NCBI RefSeq assembly: GCF_900101865.1
Contig: NZ_FNAH01000001.1
Span: 372,001 to 436,000 of the forward strand
DNA length: 64,000 nt
Direction: 5' to 3'
Source: Paracoccus isoporae
GTDB lineage: Bacteria > Pseudomonadota > Alphaproteobacteria > Rhodobacterales > Rhodobacteraceae
Positions 19,958 to 29,028 of the stretch are shown here, one piece after another (within the stretch, counting starts at the first letter, position 1; every line of letters begins with the position of its first letter). Both the position numbers and the translations under genes were made by a program. Below the pieces are notes generated by a model that worked only from the letters and a program-made list of their open reading frames with translations, was not told where the DNA came from and did no database searches.

Positions 19958-21151
19958 ATGATCCATGATTTCGCGGTCATCGGCGGGGGAATCGTCGGTC
20001 TGGCGGCGGCCCGCGCCCTGCTGCAGCGCCAGCCGGGCGCGTCGCTGATCCTGATCGAAAAGGAGGATCGTCTCGGCCGGCACCAGACCGGGCATAATTC
20101 GGGCGTCATTCATTCCGGCATCTATTACGCGCCTGGGTCGCTGAAAGCCCGGCTGTGCCGGGAGGGCGCGTCGCGCACAAAGGAGTTCTGCGCCCAGCAC
20201 GACATCCCTTTTGAAGATCGCGGCAAGCTGATCGTGGCAACCCGGAGGGAAGAAATCCCGCGGCTCGATGCGCTGAACGCCCGCGCCCTGGAAAACGGCA
20301 TCACCACGGAGCTGATCGACGCCGCCGAGATCCGGCGGCGCGAACCTGCCATTGCCGGGCTGAAGGCGATCTGGGTGCCCGCGGCGGCCATCGTGGATTA
20401 CACCGCCATCCTGCAGGCCATGGCGGAGGAGTTGCGAGACAACGGTTCAGAGATCCGGTTTGCGACCCGGCCGCGCGCCATCCGGGAATCCGCCGGGCAG
20501 GTCGATCTGGATTGTGACACCGGCCAGATCGCAGCCCGCCGGCTGGTTGTCTGCGCCGGGTTGCAGTCGGACCGGCTGGCCCGCATGGCCGGGCTGTCGA
20601 TCCATCACCGCATCGTGCCGTTTCGGGGCGAGTATTACCGGCTGCGGCCGGCGCGGAACGGGATCGTCAACGCGATGATCTATCCGGTGCCGGAGCCGGG
20701 TCTGCCATTTCTCGGAACCCATCTGACCCCGATGATTGACGGATCGGTGACGGTCGGACCCAATGCCATGCTCGGCTTCTCGCGCGAGGGCTATCCGAAA
20801 CTGTCGGTCAATCTGCGCGACATGGCGGAGATGGCGGCCTTCCCCGGATTCTGGAAATCCATCTTCTCCTTCATCCGCCCCGGCCTGAACGAGCTGCGCA
20901 ACTCCCTCTTCAAGCGGCGCTATCTGGCCGAGTGTCAGCGCTATTGCCCTGAGATGGTGCTGGATGATCTGGAGCCGATGGAATGCGGAATAAGGGCGCA
21001 GGCAGTGATGGCCGACGGCACGATGCAGCATGATTTCCTGTTTCTCGACACGCCGCGCATGCTGCATGTCTGCAACGCTCCCTCGCCCGCCGCGACCTCT
21101 GCCCTGCCGATCGGCGACATGATCGCCGACAGGGTGCTTGCTGCCGGTTGA
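19958..21151 (+). CDS. lhgO: L-2-hydroxyglutarate oxidase/dehydrogenase
   Basis: FAD enzyme of the DAO family that oxidises L-2-hydroxyglutarate to 2-oxoglutarate, feeding electrons to the membrane quinone pool. 397 residues. FAD-binding FAVIGGGIVGLAAARALL at the N-terminus, IEKEDRLGRHQTGHNSGVIHSGIYY, APGSLKARLCREG and MVLDDLEPMECGIRAQAV are close to LhgO. The ATG at 19958 has AAGGAGG 7 nt upstream and gives the natural N-terminus; the upstream in-frame extension is rejected. It is 149 nt after oxyR and could be independently expressed. Confidence 0.93.
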   Translation: MIHDFAVIGGGIVGLAAARALLQRQPGASLILIEKEDRLGRHQTGHNSGVIHSGIYYAPGSLKARLCREGASRTKEFCAQHDIPFEDRGKLIVATRREEIPRLDALNARALENGITTELIDAAEIRRREPAIAGLKAIWVPAAAIVDYTAILQAMAEELRDNGSEIRFATRPRAIRESAGQVDLDCDTGQIAARRLVVCAGLQSDRLARMAGLSIHHRIVPFRGEYYRLRPARNGIVNAMIYPVPEPGLPFLGTHLTPMIDGSVTVGPNAMLGFSREGYPKLSVNLRDMAEMAAFPGFWKSIFSFIRPGLNELRNSLFKRRYLAECQRYCPEMVLDDLEPMECGIRAQAVMADGTMQHDFLFLDTPRMLHVCNAPSPAATSALPIGDMIADRVLAAG

Positions 21152-21207
21152 AGCGGTTCAGCCTTCGCTCAACGGATCTTCAGCCTGCAATCCGACAGGG
21201 GACCGTG

Positions 21208-21945
21208 TCATCGCCGCGCCAGCCCGATCCGTCGCGCGGTGCGGGTTTCCAGCGCCTGAAACGCCTCGTAGATCAGGATTGCCAGCAACCCCACCACCAG
21301 ACCGCCCTGCACGACATAGGCCGTGTTCGACGACAGAAGCCCGGCAATGATGACCTCGCCCAGGGTCTTGGCCGCAACGGTCGACCCGATTGTCGCCGTG
21401 GCGAGCGAGATTACCGCCGACAGCCGGATCCCGGCCAGGATCAGCGGCATGGCCAGCGGCAGCTCGACCTGCACAAGCCGCTGGCGCCGGGTCAGCCCCA
21501 TGCCCCGCGCGGCTTCCGATACCTCTGGCGGCAGATTGGTCAGCCCGGTCAGCGTGTTCTCGAAAATCGGCAGCAACCCGTACAGAAACAGCGCCACCAG
21601 CGTCGGCCATGCCCCGAAGCCAAGGATCGGCACGGCGAGCGCCAGCACCGCGACGGGCGGAAAGGTCTGCCCGATCGATGTGACCGTCCGCGCCAGCGGC
21701 AGGAATTCGCGCCCCGCCGGTCGGGTGACAAGGATCCCCAGCCCCACCGCCACGACCGTCGAGGCCAGCACCGCCACGCCCACCAGACCCAGATGCGACA
21801 GGGTCAGGCTGAGCAGCCCGGTCTGGGTATAGATCGCCGGGGCGTTGTTGGTCACGAACGGCCGGAACAGCCCGGCGAAGCTTTCGGGGCTGGCCAGGAA
21901 CAGCACGAGAAACAGCGCCGCCGCCGCGAGGAGCAGTCGCGCCAT
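21208..21945 (-). CDS. yehW: Osmoprotectant-type ABC permease (YehW-like)
   Basis: Second permease of a glycine-betaine/choline-family importer, 245 residues with about six membrane segments. The EAA-like loop is EVSEAARGMGLTRRQRLVQVELPLAMPLILAGIR (residues about 140-173), followed by GSTVAAKTLGEVIIAGL typical of OpuBB/YehW permeases. The ATG overlaps the stop of the ATPase gene (TGATG). It is the last gene of a binding protein-permease-ATPase-permease operon in the same order as yehZYXW. Substrate (glycine betaine, choline or ectoine) is not determinable from sequence. Confidence 0.88.
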   Translation of the reverse strand: MARLLLAAAALFLVLFLASPESFAGLFRPFVTNNAPAIYTQTGLLSLTLSHLGLVGVAVLASTVVAVGLGILVTRPAGREFLPLARTVTSIGQTFPPVAVLALAVPILGFGAWPTLVALFLYGLLPIFENTLTGLTNLPPEVSEAARGMGLTRRQRLVQVELPLAMPLILAGIRLSAVISLATATIGSTVAAKTLGEVIIAGLLSSNTAYVVQGGLVVGLLAILIYEAFQALETRTARRIGLARR

Positions 21946-22874
21946 CACGCGACAGACGCTTGCGCGGCGCGGGACTCGAGCTGGTCCAGCGTCACCACGC
22001 CGCCGCCTTCCACCGGCAGGGCAGAGCGCCCCGACCACAGGCATTCCGCCAGCGCGTCACGCAGGCTCGCACCCGCCGGGATCGTCTCGCCCCCGGCCTC
22101 GCCGGTCTTGGCGATGTCGCCCACGCGGGTCAGCGACAGCAGCCGGAACGGACGCTCCCCCTCGCCGATCAGCTCCCGCACGAAGGGGGCGGCCGGCTGG
22201 GTCAGCACCTCGCTGGGTGGGCCGTATTGCAGCAATTCGCCCTTGTCCATCACCGCGATCCGGTCGCCAAGGGCCACAGCCTCCTCCATGTCGTGGGTCA
22301 CGATCACCAGCGTCGTGCCAAGCCGACGCTGGATGTCGCGCAGATCCTGCTGCGCCTTTGCGCGGATCACCGGGTCGAGCGCGCCGAAGGGTTCGTCCAT
22401 CAGCAGCAGTTCCGGCCGCGCGGCAAGGGCGCGGGCCACGCCCACGCGCTGTTGCTGACCGCCGGACAGCTCGTAAGGCATCCGGTCGCGGAATTGCGCG
22501 GGGCTCATCTGGAACAGTTCCAGCAGCTCGTCGACGCGCGCCCGGATATCCGCCTCGGACCATTTCAGCAGCGCCGGCACGGTTGCGATGTTCTGCGCGA
22601 CGCTCCGGTGCGGAAAAAGTCCGTGGCCCTGGATCGCATAGCCGATGCGACGCCGCAGGGCGTGGGCAGGAATACGTGACGTGTCTTCGCCGTCGATCAG
22701 CACCTTGCCGGATGACGGCTCGACCAGGCGGTTGATCATCCGCAACAACGTCGTCTTGCCCGACCCGGATGTGCCCACAAGCGCCGCTATCTGTCCGGTC
22801 TCGACGGTCATGCTGACCTGGTCGACCACGGTGGTGTCGCCGTAAATCTTGGTGAGGTTCTGGATCTCGATCAT
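21945..22874 (-). CDS. yehX: Osmoprotectant-type ABC transporter ATPase (YehX-like)
   Basis: Cytoplasmic ATPase, 309 residues. Walker A GTSGSGKTT (residues 34-42), Q-loop YAIQGHGLFPHRSV, signature ELSGGQQQRVGVARAL, Walker B LLLMDEPFGALDP, H-loop VTHDMEEAVAL. The Q-loop IQxxGLFPHxTVxxNI pattern is characteristic of the OpuA/OpuB/YehX glycine-betaine group. The C-terminal ~65 residues are a reduced regulatory tail rather than a full tandem CBS pair. The ATG at 22874 overlaps the upstream permease stop by 4 nt (ATGA). Confidence 0.92.
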   Translation of the reverse strand: MIEIQNLTKIYGDTTVVDQVSMTVETGQIAALVGTSGSGKTTLLRMINRLVEPSSGKVLIDGEDTSRIPAHALRRRIGYAIQGHGLFPHRSVAQNIATVPALLKWSEADIRARVDELLELFQMSPAQFRDRMPYELSGGQQQRVGVARALAARPELLLMDEPFGALDPVIRAKAQQDLRDIQRRLGTTLVIVTHDMEEAVALGDRIAVMDKGELLQYGPPSEVLTQPAAPFVRELIGEGERPFRLLSLTRVGDIAKTGEAGGETIPAGASLRDALAECLWSGRSALPVEGGGVVTLDQLESRAAQASVA

Positions 22875-24067
22875 GGCGCGTCTCTCCTGCGCTTGCGGTG
22901 GTCGAGCGCCTCTACCAGCAGATCCAGCGCGATCCCGGCGGTCAGGGCCAGGGCGATGGTCGGCAGTGCGCCCAGAAGAACAAGATCCATCGCGGTCTGG
23001 TTCAATCCCTGAAACACGAAAGTGCCATAGCCCCCCCCGCCGATCAGCCCGGCAATGACCGCAAGGCCGATATTCTGCACCAGGACGATGCGCACCGCGG
23101 CCAGAAGCACCGGCAGCGCCAGCGGGATCAGCACCTGCCCCAGAACCTGCGCGTCCGTCATGCCAAGCCCGTAGGCGGCCTCTTTCGTGGCTGGCGACAC
23201 GCCGTTCAGCCCGACCACCGTGTTCGAGACCACCGGAAGCAGCGAATAGAGGAAGAGCGCGACGAGCGCCGGAAAGATACCAATCCCGGCCACGCCGATC
23301 GACGCCGCGCCGGGCACGGTTGCGGCGACCCAGCCGAATAGCGGGATCATCAGGCCGAACATCGCCAGTGACGGGATGGTCTGCAGGATGTTCAGCACCC
23401 CCAGCACCGCGCGTTTCAGCCGCGGCACCTGGTAGATCAGGATACCCAGCGGCAGCCCCACCAGGATCGCCGCCCCGAGCGAGCCGAAGGCCAGGATCAG
23501 GTGCCGCAGCGATTCGCGGTGAAACAGATCCTGCCGGGCCGCGTATTCCCGCATCACCGAGACGCCATCGAGCCAGCCCGACCACAGGATCGCCGCCAGC
23601 ATCGCAAGGACCGCCGCCAGCATGAGCCAGCGCAGGCGCAGCGACAGGCGCATCCGCGACAGCGCGTCCGCCATCATCAGCGCGAATGCCAGCAACAGCA
23701 GCCAGAACCCGGCGGCGGGCGAGACCCGCGCGAGGTTGTTGTCGGGCGGGGTCAGGTTGCGCACCGCCGCGCCGAGGATCAGGAAGGCAGCCGCGACGCC
23801 CGCGACGCCGATGGCCAGCCGAATGGGCAATGACGCCCGGTCCGTGACCCCGATCAGCAGCGCGACGGCAAGACCCAGCAGCACCACCCAGCCCGGCGGG
23901 CCAAGCGCCGCGGTCAGCGAAATCCCCTCGCCCAAAACGATCCGGTTGGGCTTGAACTGGACCAGCGGCAGCGCAAGTGCCACCAGCCCCAGCCCCGCGA
24001 AAAGCAGGCCCGTTCTGCTGATCGCCACTCCGGTCGGGCTGTCGGCGGTGATCGGGATCTCGGTCAT
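22871..24067 (-). CDS. yehY: Osmoprotectant-type ABC permease with long N-terminus (YehY-like)
   Basis: First permease of the importer, 398 residues. The N-terminal half (about residues 18-175) carries extra membrane segments not found in OpuBB/ProW. The C-terminal half is the usual transport domain, with LILAFGSLGAAILVGLPLGILIY and the EAA-like loop KEAAYGLGMTDAQVLGQVLIPLALP. The extra N-terminal membrane block and gene order point to YehY. It lies about 57 nt after the binding-protein gene and overlaps the ATPase gene. Confidence 0.88.
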   Translation of the reverse strand: MTEIPITADSPTGVAISRTGLLFAGLGLVALALPLVQFKPNRIVLGEGISLTAALGPPGWVVLLGLAVALLIGVTDRASLPIRLAIGVAGVAAAFLILGAAVRNLTPPDNNLARVSPAAGFWLLLLAFALMMADALSRMRLSLRLRWLMLAAVLAMLAAILWSGWLDGVSVMREYAARQDLFHRESLRHLILAFGSLGAAILVGLPLGILIYQVPRLKRAVLGVLNILQTIPSLAMFGLMIPLFGWVAATVPGAASIGVAGIGIFPALVALFLYSLLPVVSNTVVGLNGVSPATKEAAYGLGMTDAQVLGQVLIPLALPVLLAAVRIVLVQNIGLAVIAGLIGGGGYGTFVFQGLNQTAMDLVLLGALPTIALALTAGIALDLLVEALDHRKRRRDAP

Positions 24068-24124
24068 CTCGGCCTCGTCGGAGCGCAGCAGGCAGCGGCG
24101 CGCCGGGCGCCGGCTGCCGGGGCG

Positions 24125-25033
24125 TTACTGCAGCACGCCCTGCTGCGTCAGGTAGTCGGTCGCGACCGCCTCGGCCGGCTCGCCGCCAATCTGGATGCGA
24201 CCATTCAGCTCCTGCAGGACTTCCAGCGTCAGCCCCTCGAAGATCGGGTTCAGCACTTCGGCGATCTGCGGATGCGCGTCGAGGATCTCCTCGCGCACCA
24301 GCGGGGTCGGCTGGTAGACCGGCTCGACTTCCTTGTCGTCCTCCATCACCACCAGCCCGGCCGGCGCAATGCCGCCGTCAGTGCCATAGACCATCGCCGC
24401 ATTCACGCCCGATGTCTGCTGGGCGGCCGCCGCGATGGTCGCGGCGGTATCGCCGCCGGAAAGCTGCACGAGCTGATCCGGGCTCAGCTCGAACCCGTAG
24501 GTCTCCTGAAATGCCGGCAAGGCGGCAGGAGAGGTCACGAATTCGGTGGAGGCGGCCAGCTTCACATCCCCGCCCCCGGCCACGTAAGCGCCGAAATCCG
24601 ACATGTTGGCCAGATCGTTTTCCTCCGCAAGATCCTGACGCAGCGCGATGGCCCAGGTGTTGTTCGCGGGCGAGGGCTGAAGCCAGACGATCCCGTCCTC
24701 CGCATCCAGCTCTGCCGCGCGGGCATAGCCTTCCTCGGCGTTCTTCCAGATCTCGCTGTCCGCTTCGTTATGGAAGAAGGCGGCATTGCCGGTGTATTCC
24801 GGGTAGATGTCGATCTGGCCGGAGGTCAGCGCGTCGCGCAGGATCGGCGTGCCGCCGAGTTGCAGCTTGTTCTGGACCGGCAGCCCGGCATTTTCCAGCG
24901 CCTGATAGATCATGTTGCCCAACAGCCCGCCCTCAGTGTCGATCTTCGACGACACGACAATCTGCTGTGCGCTGACTGCGCTGCCCATCAGCCCGAACAC
25001 GGCTGCGGCGGCCAGTTTGGTAAAGCGTTTCAT
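24125..25033 (-). CDS. yehZ: Osmoprotectant ABC periplasmic binding protein (YehZ/OsmF-like)
   Basis: OpuAC-type periplasmic binding protein, 302 residues. Signal peptide MKRFTKLAAAAVFGLMGSAVSA, then QQIVVSSKIDTEGGLLGNMIYQALE, a start typical of OsmF/YehZ. GQIDIYPEYTGNAAFF is the family's ligand-pocket region. The ATG at 25033 has AGGAGC 7 nt upstream; a longer in-frame extension to 25144 is rejected because the signal peptide would be internal. It heads the yehZYXW-like operon and is divergent from a siderophore importer. Confidence 0.92.
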   Translation of the reverse strand: MKRFTKLAAAAVFGLMGSAVSAQQIVVSSKIDTEGGLLGNMIYQALENAGLPVQNKLQLGGTPILRDALTSGQIDIYPEYTGNAAFFHNEADSEIWKNAEEGYARAAELDAEDGIVWLQPSPANNTWAIALRQDLAEENDLANMSDFGAYVAGGGDVKLAASTEFVTSPAALPAFQETYGFELSPDQLVQLSGGDTAATIAAAAQQTSGVNAAMVYGTDGGIAPAGLVVMEDDKEVEPVYQPTPLVREEILDAHPQIAEVLNPIFEGLTLEVLQELNGRIQIGGEPAEAVATDYLTQQGVLQ

Positions 25034-25374
25034 ACTCGGTGCTCCTGTTGGATCGCTTTTCTCCATTGCGTTCTCTTTTCGTCCCGGGATCAACCCCAAA
25101 AAGCCCGGAAATCCGCGGATCGGCGCAACTCCCCGGACGCGCACCGCAAATTCCCATGCAGGATCGCCGCGATCGCCGTCGGGTCTGCCGCCGAATTGCG
25201 GAATGTCAGTTCGCCCCGCAGGGTTTCCTGATCGGCGCGGGGTCCCCGTCAGTCAGCCGCCGATTAACAGAGAATTTTACTCGGGCACTGGACCCTGCTT
25301 CGGCAGCCGACTAGACACGGCGCGTCGCGTGCAGCCAGCGAACAGCCACACGCATCTCGCGAAAGGATCAGTTC
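25034..25374. other. Divergent intergenic region, yehZ-like operon / siderophore importer
   Basis: 341 bp between two divergent start codons, so it must contain both promoters. An AT-richer patch (TTAACAGAGAATTTTAC, around 25264-25280) precedes the siderophore operon. I searched by eye for an Irr ICE motif, a Fur box or an iron-rhodo box and found no convincing match. No gene or RNA is apparent. Confidence 0.5.
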
Positions 25375-26265
25375 ATGCGCCGGATCTCCGCTCTCGTTCT
25401 TGCCGCAGCCAGCCTTGCGACCGCCGCCGGGGCTCAGGATGTCACCATCGCCACCGCGCAGGGCGAGGCGACCGTCCCTGCCTCGCCCGAGATCGTCGTG
25501 GCCTACGATGTGGCGGCCATCGACACGCTGCAATCGCTGGGGGTCGAACTGGCCGGTGTACCGGACAATCTCTATATCCCCTCTCTTTCTGCCGATGGGG
25601 CGGAGACCGTCGGCACGCTGTTCGAGCCAGATCTGGAGAAGCTGGCCGGTATTGGCCCCGATCTGGTCGTGGTGGGCGCGCGCTCCGCGCCCGCGCTGAA
25701 TGCGGTGTCGCAGCTCGCACCGGCGATCGACATGACCATCGGCAGTGAACTGCTGGAAGATGCCAAGGCCCGGATCGCGGCGTTCGGGACCATTTTCGAC
25801 AGGCAGCAGCAGGCAGAGGCGCTGACCGCGACGCTGGATGACAAGATCGCGGCATTGGGCGATGCCGCCGCCGACAGCGGCACTGCGCTGATCCTGATGA
25901 CCAATGGCACCAAGATGGCCGCCTATGGTCCAGGCTCGCGATTCGGCTGGCTGCACGATGTGACGAAGATGCCCCCGGCTATCCCCGAGCTGGCAGCGAC
26001 TGAAAACCACGGCAATGTGCTGACCCATGAAGCGATTGCGGAGGCCGATCCCGACTGGCTGTTCGTGCTGGACCGCGGCGCGGCCATTGGCGAGGACGGG
26101 CAGAGCGCGGCACAAACCCTCGCATCGCCGCTGATCGAGGGGACCACGGCCTGGCAGAATGACCAGGTGGTCTATCTGCCGGCGGCCGAGCTGTATATCG
26201 GCGGGGGCGGATACAGCTCGCTTGTGACCGTGATCGACGCGCTGACCGAAGCATTCGGCGCGTGA
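25375..26265 (+). CDS. Siderophore ABC periplasmic binding protein (FatB/CeuE-type)
   Basis: Class-III periplasmic binding protein for an iron-siderophore complex, 296 residues. Signal peptide MRRISALVLAAASLATAAGA; then VTIATAQGEATVPASPEIVVAYDVAAIDTLQSLGVE, the pattern of FatB/CeuE/YclQ proteins, which bind catecholate or petrobactin-type chelates. GTLFEPDLEKLAGIGPDLVVVG and GGGGYSSLVTVIDALTEAF are also typical. The ATG has AAAGGA 7 nt upstream. It is first of a four-gene operon in which every junction overlaps. No siderophore synthesis genes are nearby, so it probably takes up foreign siderophores. Confidence 0.9.
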   Translation: MRRISALVLAAASLATAAGAQDVTIATAQGEATVPASPEIVVAYDVAAIDTLQSLGVELAGVPDNLYIPSLSADGAETVGTLFEPDLEKLAGIGPDLVVVGARSAPALNAVSQLAPAIDMTIGSELLEDAKARIAAFGTIFDRQQQAEALTATLDDKIAALGDAAADSGTALILMTNGTKMAAYGPGSRFGWLHDVTKMPPAIPELAATENHGNVLTHEAIAEADPDWLFVLDRGAAIGEDGQSAAQTLASPLIEGTTAWQNDQVVYLPAAELYIGGGGYSSLVTVIDALTEAFGA

Positions 26266-27218
26266 ACAGGCCGCTCGGCATGACGCTGGCGGCGCTTGCG
26301 CCGCTGACGCTGGCCAGCCTGATGACCGGGGCAGCCAGTGTCGATATCTTCGCCGCGCTGAGCGATCCGCGCGCCATGCTGGTGCTGATGGAATCGCGCC
26401 TGCCGCGCACGCTCGCGGTGCTGCTGACGGGCGCGGCGCTTTCGGTTGCGGGGATGCTGTTGCAGGCCATCGTGCGCAACCGCTTCGTGGGCCCCGACAC
26501 CGTCGGCACGGCGGAGAGCGCGGCGCTCGGCCTGCTTGTGGTGACGCTCTTTGCCCCGGCGATGCCGATATGGGGCAAGATCCTCGTCTCCAGCCTGTCG
26601 GCCATGCTGGGCACGGCGCTGTTCGTGGCGCTGATCCGACGCCTGCCCCCGCGAGAGATCATGCTGGTTCCGATCACCGGGATCGTGCTGTCGGGGGTGA
26701 TCGGTTCTGTCGTGGTCTATATCGCCTGGCAGGCGGATCTGATGCAGTACATCACCACCTGGCTGATGGTCGGCGAGTTCTCCGGCGTGATCGCCGGGCG
26801 CTATGAGATGCTGTGGATCGCGGCGGCGGCGGCAGGGCTGGCCTGGCTGGCCGCGGATCGTTTCGCGATCCTGGCCCTGGGTGACGGAGTCGCGACGGGT
26901 CTGGGGCTGAGCGCGACATCCGTGATGCGGTTCGGGCTGGCGGTCGTGGCGCTGGTTTCGGCGATGGTCGTGACGACGGTCGGCATGATCCCGTTCCTGG
27001 GTCTCATCGTGCCCAATATCGTGTCGCGGATCATGGGCGACAATCTGCGCCGCGCGCTGCCCATGGTGGCTGCGGCCGGTGCGGCGCTTCTGCTAGGATG
27101 CGATCTGCTGGGACGGCTGATGCGCCACCCGTTCGAGATCCCGGTCGGCACGGTGATGGGCTTTGTCGGGTCGGGCATCTTCCTGTACCTGCTGTATCGT
27201 CGGCCGGCCCATGGCTGA
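26262..27218 (+). CDS. Iron-siderophore ABC permease 1 (FecCD family)
   Basis: Inner-membrane permease, 318 residues and about nine to ten membrane segments. ESRLPRTLAVLLTGAALSVAGMLLQAIVRNRFVGPDTVGTAESAALG (residues about 42-88) is the FecCD motif in the FatD/CeuB/YclN form. VGMIPFLGLIVPNIVSRIMGDNLRRALP is the ATPase-coupling end. The start is GTG in a GTGA overlap with the binding-protein stop. It pairs with the next permease to form the translocation pore. Confidence 0.9.
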   Translation: MNRPLGMTLAALAPLTLASLMTGAASVDIFAALSDPRAMLVLMESRLPRTLAVLLTGAALSVAGMLLQAIVRNRFVGPDTVGTAESAALGLLVVTLFAPAMPIWGKILVSSLSAMLGTALFVALIRRLPPREIMLVPITGIVLSGVIGSVVVYIAWQADLMQYITTWLMVGEFSGVIAGRYEMLWIAAAAAGLAWLAADRFAILALGDGVATGLGLSATSVMRFGLAVVALVSAMVVTTVGMIPFLGLIVPNIVSRIMGDNLRRALPMVAAAGAALLLGCDLLGRLMRHPFEIPVGTVMGFVGSGIFLYLLYRRPAHG

Positions 27219-28215
27219 GATGGCAGCGCCATTTGCCCCGGCCCGCCGCGGCGCGGCGGGGATCGTGGCCCCGCTTGCCGCGCTGTTGCTGGTCTCCTCC
27301 GCGCTGTGGCTGTTTCAGGGGTTGGGCGAGGGCAATCGCGGATTCATCCTGGCGCTGCGCGCGATCAAGCTGGGCGGGATGATGACCGTGGCGGCGGCGG
27401 TGGGCGTATCCACCATCCTGTTCCAGACGGTGGCGGGCAACCGGGTGCTGACGCCGTCGATCATGGGGTTCGACTCGCTTTATGCGTTGCTGCAGACCGC
27501 GATGGTCGCCAGCCTCGGCGCGGCGGGGTTCGCCGGCATCGCCTCCCTGCCGAAATTCCTGGCCGAGGTCGGCATCATGTGCCTGCTGGCCACCGTGTTG
27601 TTCGGCACGCTCCTGGGCCGGGGCAGCCGCGATATTGGCCGCACCATCCTCACCGGGATCATTTTCGGGGTGATGTTCCGCTCTGCGAGAGATCTGCTGA
27701 GCCGGCTCATCGACCCGAATGAATTTGCCGTCGTGCAAGCCGCAACGGTGGTGAACTTCGCGCGCACCGATGCCTCGCTTCTGCCGCTGGCGGCGACGCT
27801 CTGCGCGATCTGCGTCGCCCTGGCGATGGTGATGGCGCCCCGGCTGGACGTGCTGGCGCTTGGCCGGGACGGCGCGATCAATCTCGGCCTGCGGTTTCGG
27901 CGCCTGGTCATCGCCACGCTTGGCCTGGTGGCGGTGCTGGTGTCGGTCTCTACCGCGCTTGTCGGCCCGATGTCGCTGTTTGGTCCGGCCGCGTTTTTCG
28001 GGCTGATCGTCGCAGGCATCGCGCATGGGCTGGCGCGCAGCTATCGTCATGCCGTGCTGCTGCCGGTGGCGGCGCTGATCGCGGCGAATATCCTGGTGCT
28101 TGGGCAGATGATCTTCGAGCGGATTCTGGGGCAGCAAACCGCGATGGGCGTCGTGATCGAATTTGCGGGCGGTCTCTTCTTTCTGTTCCTGCTGCTGAAA
28201 GGGCGTATCCGATGA
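27211..28215 (+). CDS. Iron-siderophore ABC permease 2 (FecCD family)
   Basis: Second inner-membrane permease, 334 residues. ALRAIKLGGMMTVAAAVGVSTILFQTVAGNRVLTPSIMGFDSLY (about residues 49-92) fits the FatC/CeuC/YclO subgroup, as does MSLFGPAAFFGLIVAGIAHGLARSYRH near the end. The ATG at 27211 lies in the last codons of permease 1 and its stop overlaps the ATPase ATG by 4 nt. The two-permease architecture (heterodimer) agrees with the FatDC/CeuBC group rather than BtuC homodimers. Confidence 0.9.
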   Translation: MAEMAAPFAPARRGAAGIVAPLAALLLVSSALWLFQGLGEGNRGFILALRAIKLGGMMTVAAAVGVSTILFQTVAGNRVLTPSIMGFDSLYALLQTAMVASLGAAGFAGIASLPKFLAEVGIMCLLATVLFGTLLGRGSRDIGRTILTGIIFGVMFRSARDLLSRLIDPNEFAVVQAATVVNFARTDASLLPLAATLCAICVALAMVMAPRLDVLALGRDGAINLGLRFRRLVIATLGLVAVLVSVSTALVGPMSLFGPAAFFGLIVAGIAHGLARSYRHAVLLPVAALIAANILVLGQMIFERILGQQTAMGVVIEFAGGLFFLFLLLKGRIR

Positions 28216-28970
28216 TCGAGCTGGATGGGGTGTGTCACGACATCGGCAGCACGCGGATCCTGAGCGACATCAGCGCCGAGATCCCGCGCGGGCATCTGAC
28301 CGCGCTGATCGGCCCGAACGGCGCAGGCAAGTCCACGCTGCTGCGCCTGATCGGCCGGCTGGAATCCGTGCAGCGCGGCCGGATCGAGATCGACGGGCTG
28401 GATGTGGCGCAAACGCCGAGCGCCACCCTGGCCCGGCGCATGGCGGTACTGGGCCAGCAGACCGCGATTTCCAGCCGCCTGCGCCTGTCGGAGCTGGTGG
28501 GATTCGGACGCTGGCCGCATCATCACGGCAGGCCGCGCGACATCGACCGAGCCGCCGTCGAGACCGCCTTGCAGGTCTTCGGCCTGTCGCCGCTTGCCGA
28601 CCGGTTCCTGGACGAGGTCTCGGGCGGGCAGGCGCAGCGCGCCTATCTGGCGATGACCTTCGCGCAGGACACGGACTGGCTTTTGCTGGACGAGCCGCTG
28701 AACAATCTGGACATGTCCCATGCCCGCGGCCTGATGGCGCGGCTGAGCGATCTGGTGCGCCGGGCTGGCAAGAGCGTTCTGGTGGTCGTGCACGAGGTGA
28801 ATTACGCCGCCGCATGGGCGGATCACATCGTGGCGATGAAGCAGGGCCGGATCGTGGCCGAGGGCGCGCCGCGCGATGTGCTGAAGGATGGCACGCTGAG
28901 TATGCTATACGACACACCGGTCGCGGTGACGCAGCATGAAGGGCGGCCGCTCGTGCTGCATCACTACTGA
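28212..28970 (+). CDS. Iron-siderophore ABC transporter ATPase
   Basis: Cytoplasmic ATPase, 252 residues. Walker A GPNGAGKST (residues about 34-42), signature EVSGGQAQRAYLAMTFAQDT, Walker B WLLLDEPLNNLDM, H-loop VVHEVNYAAAWADH. The sequence resembles CeuD/YclP ATPases. It overlaps permease 2 by 4 nt and ends the operon; the downstream allA gene converges on it across 58 nt. Confidence 0.92.
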   Translation: MIELDGVCHDIGSTRILSDISAEIPRGHLTALIGPNGAGKSTLLRLIGRLESVQRGRIEIDGLDVAQTPSATLARRMAVLGQQTAISSRLRLSELVGFGRWPHHHGRPRDIDRAAVETALQVFGLSPLADRFLDEVSGGQAQRAYLAMTFAQDTDWLLLDEPLNNLDMSHARGLMARLSDLVRRAGKSVLVVVHEVNYAAAWADHIVAMKQGRIVAEGAPRDVLKDGTLSMLYDTPVAVTQHEGRPLVLHHY

Positions 28971-29028
28971 CGTTTGCGGTTCAGCTTGCGCAGCCCCCAC
29001 CGCTTGCGACGTCTAACGATGCTGATGG

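Noticed and set aside
25034..25374. Iron-responsive box (Irr, RirA or Fur) upstream of the siderophore importer
   Set aside because: No match close enough to the ICE, iron-rhodo or Fur consensus to support a call.
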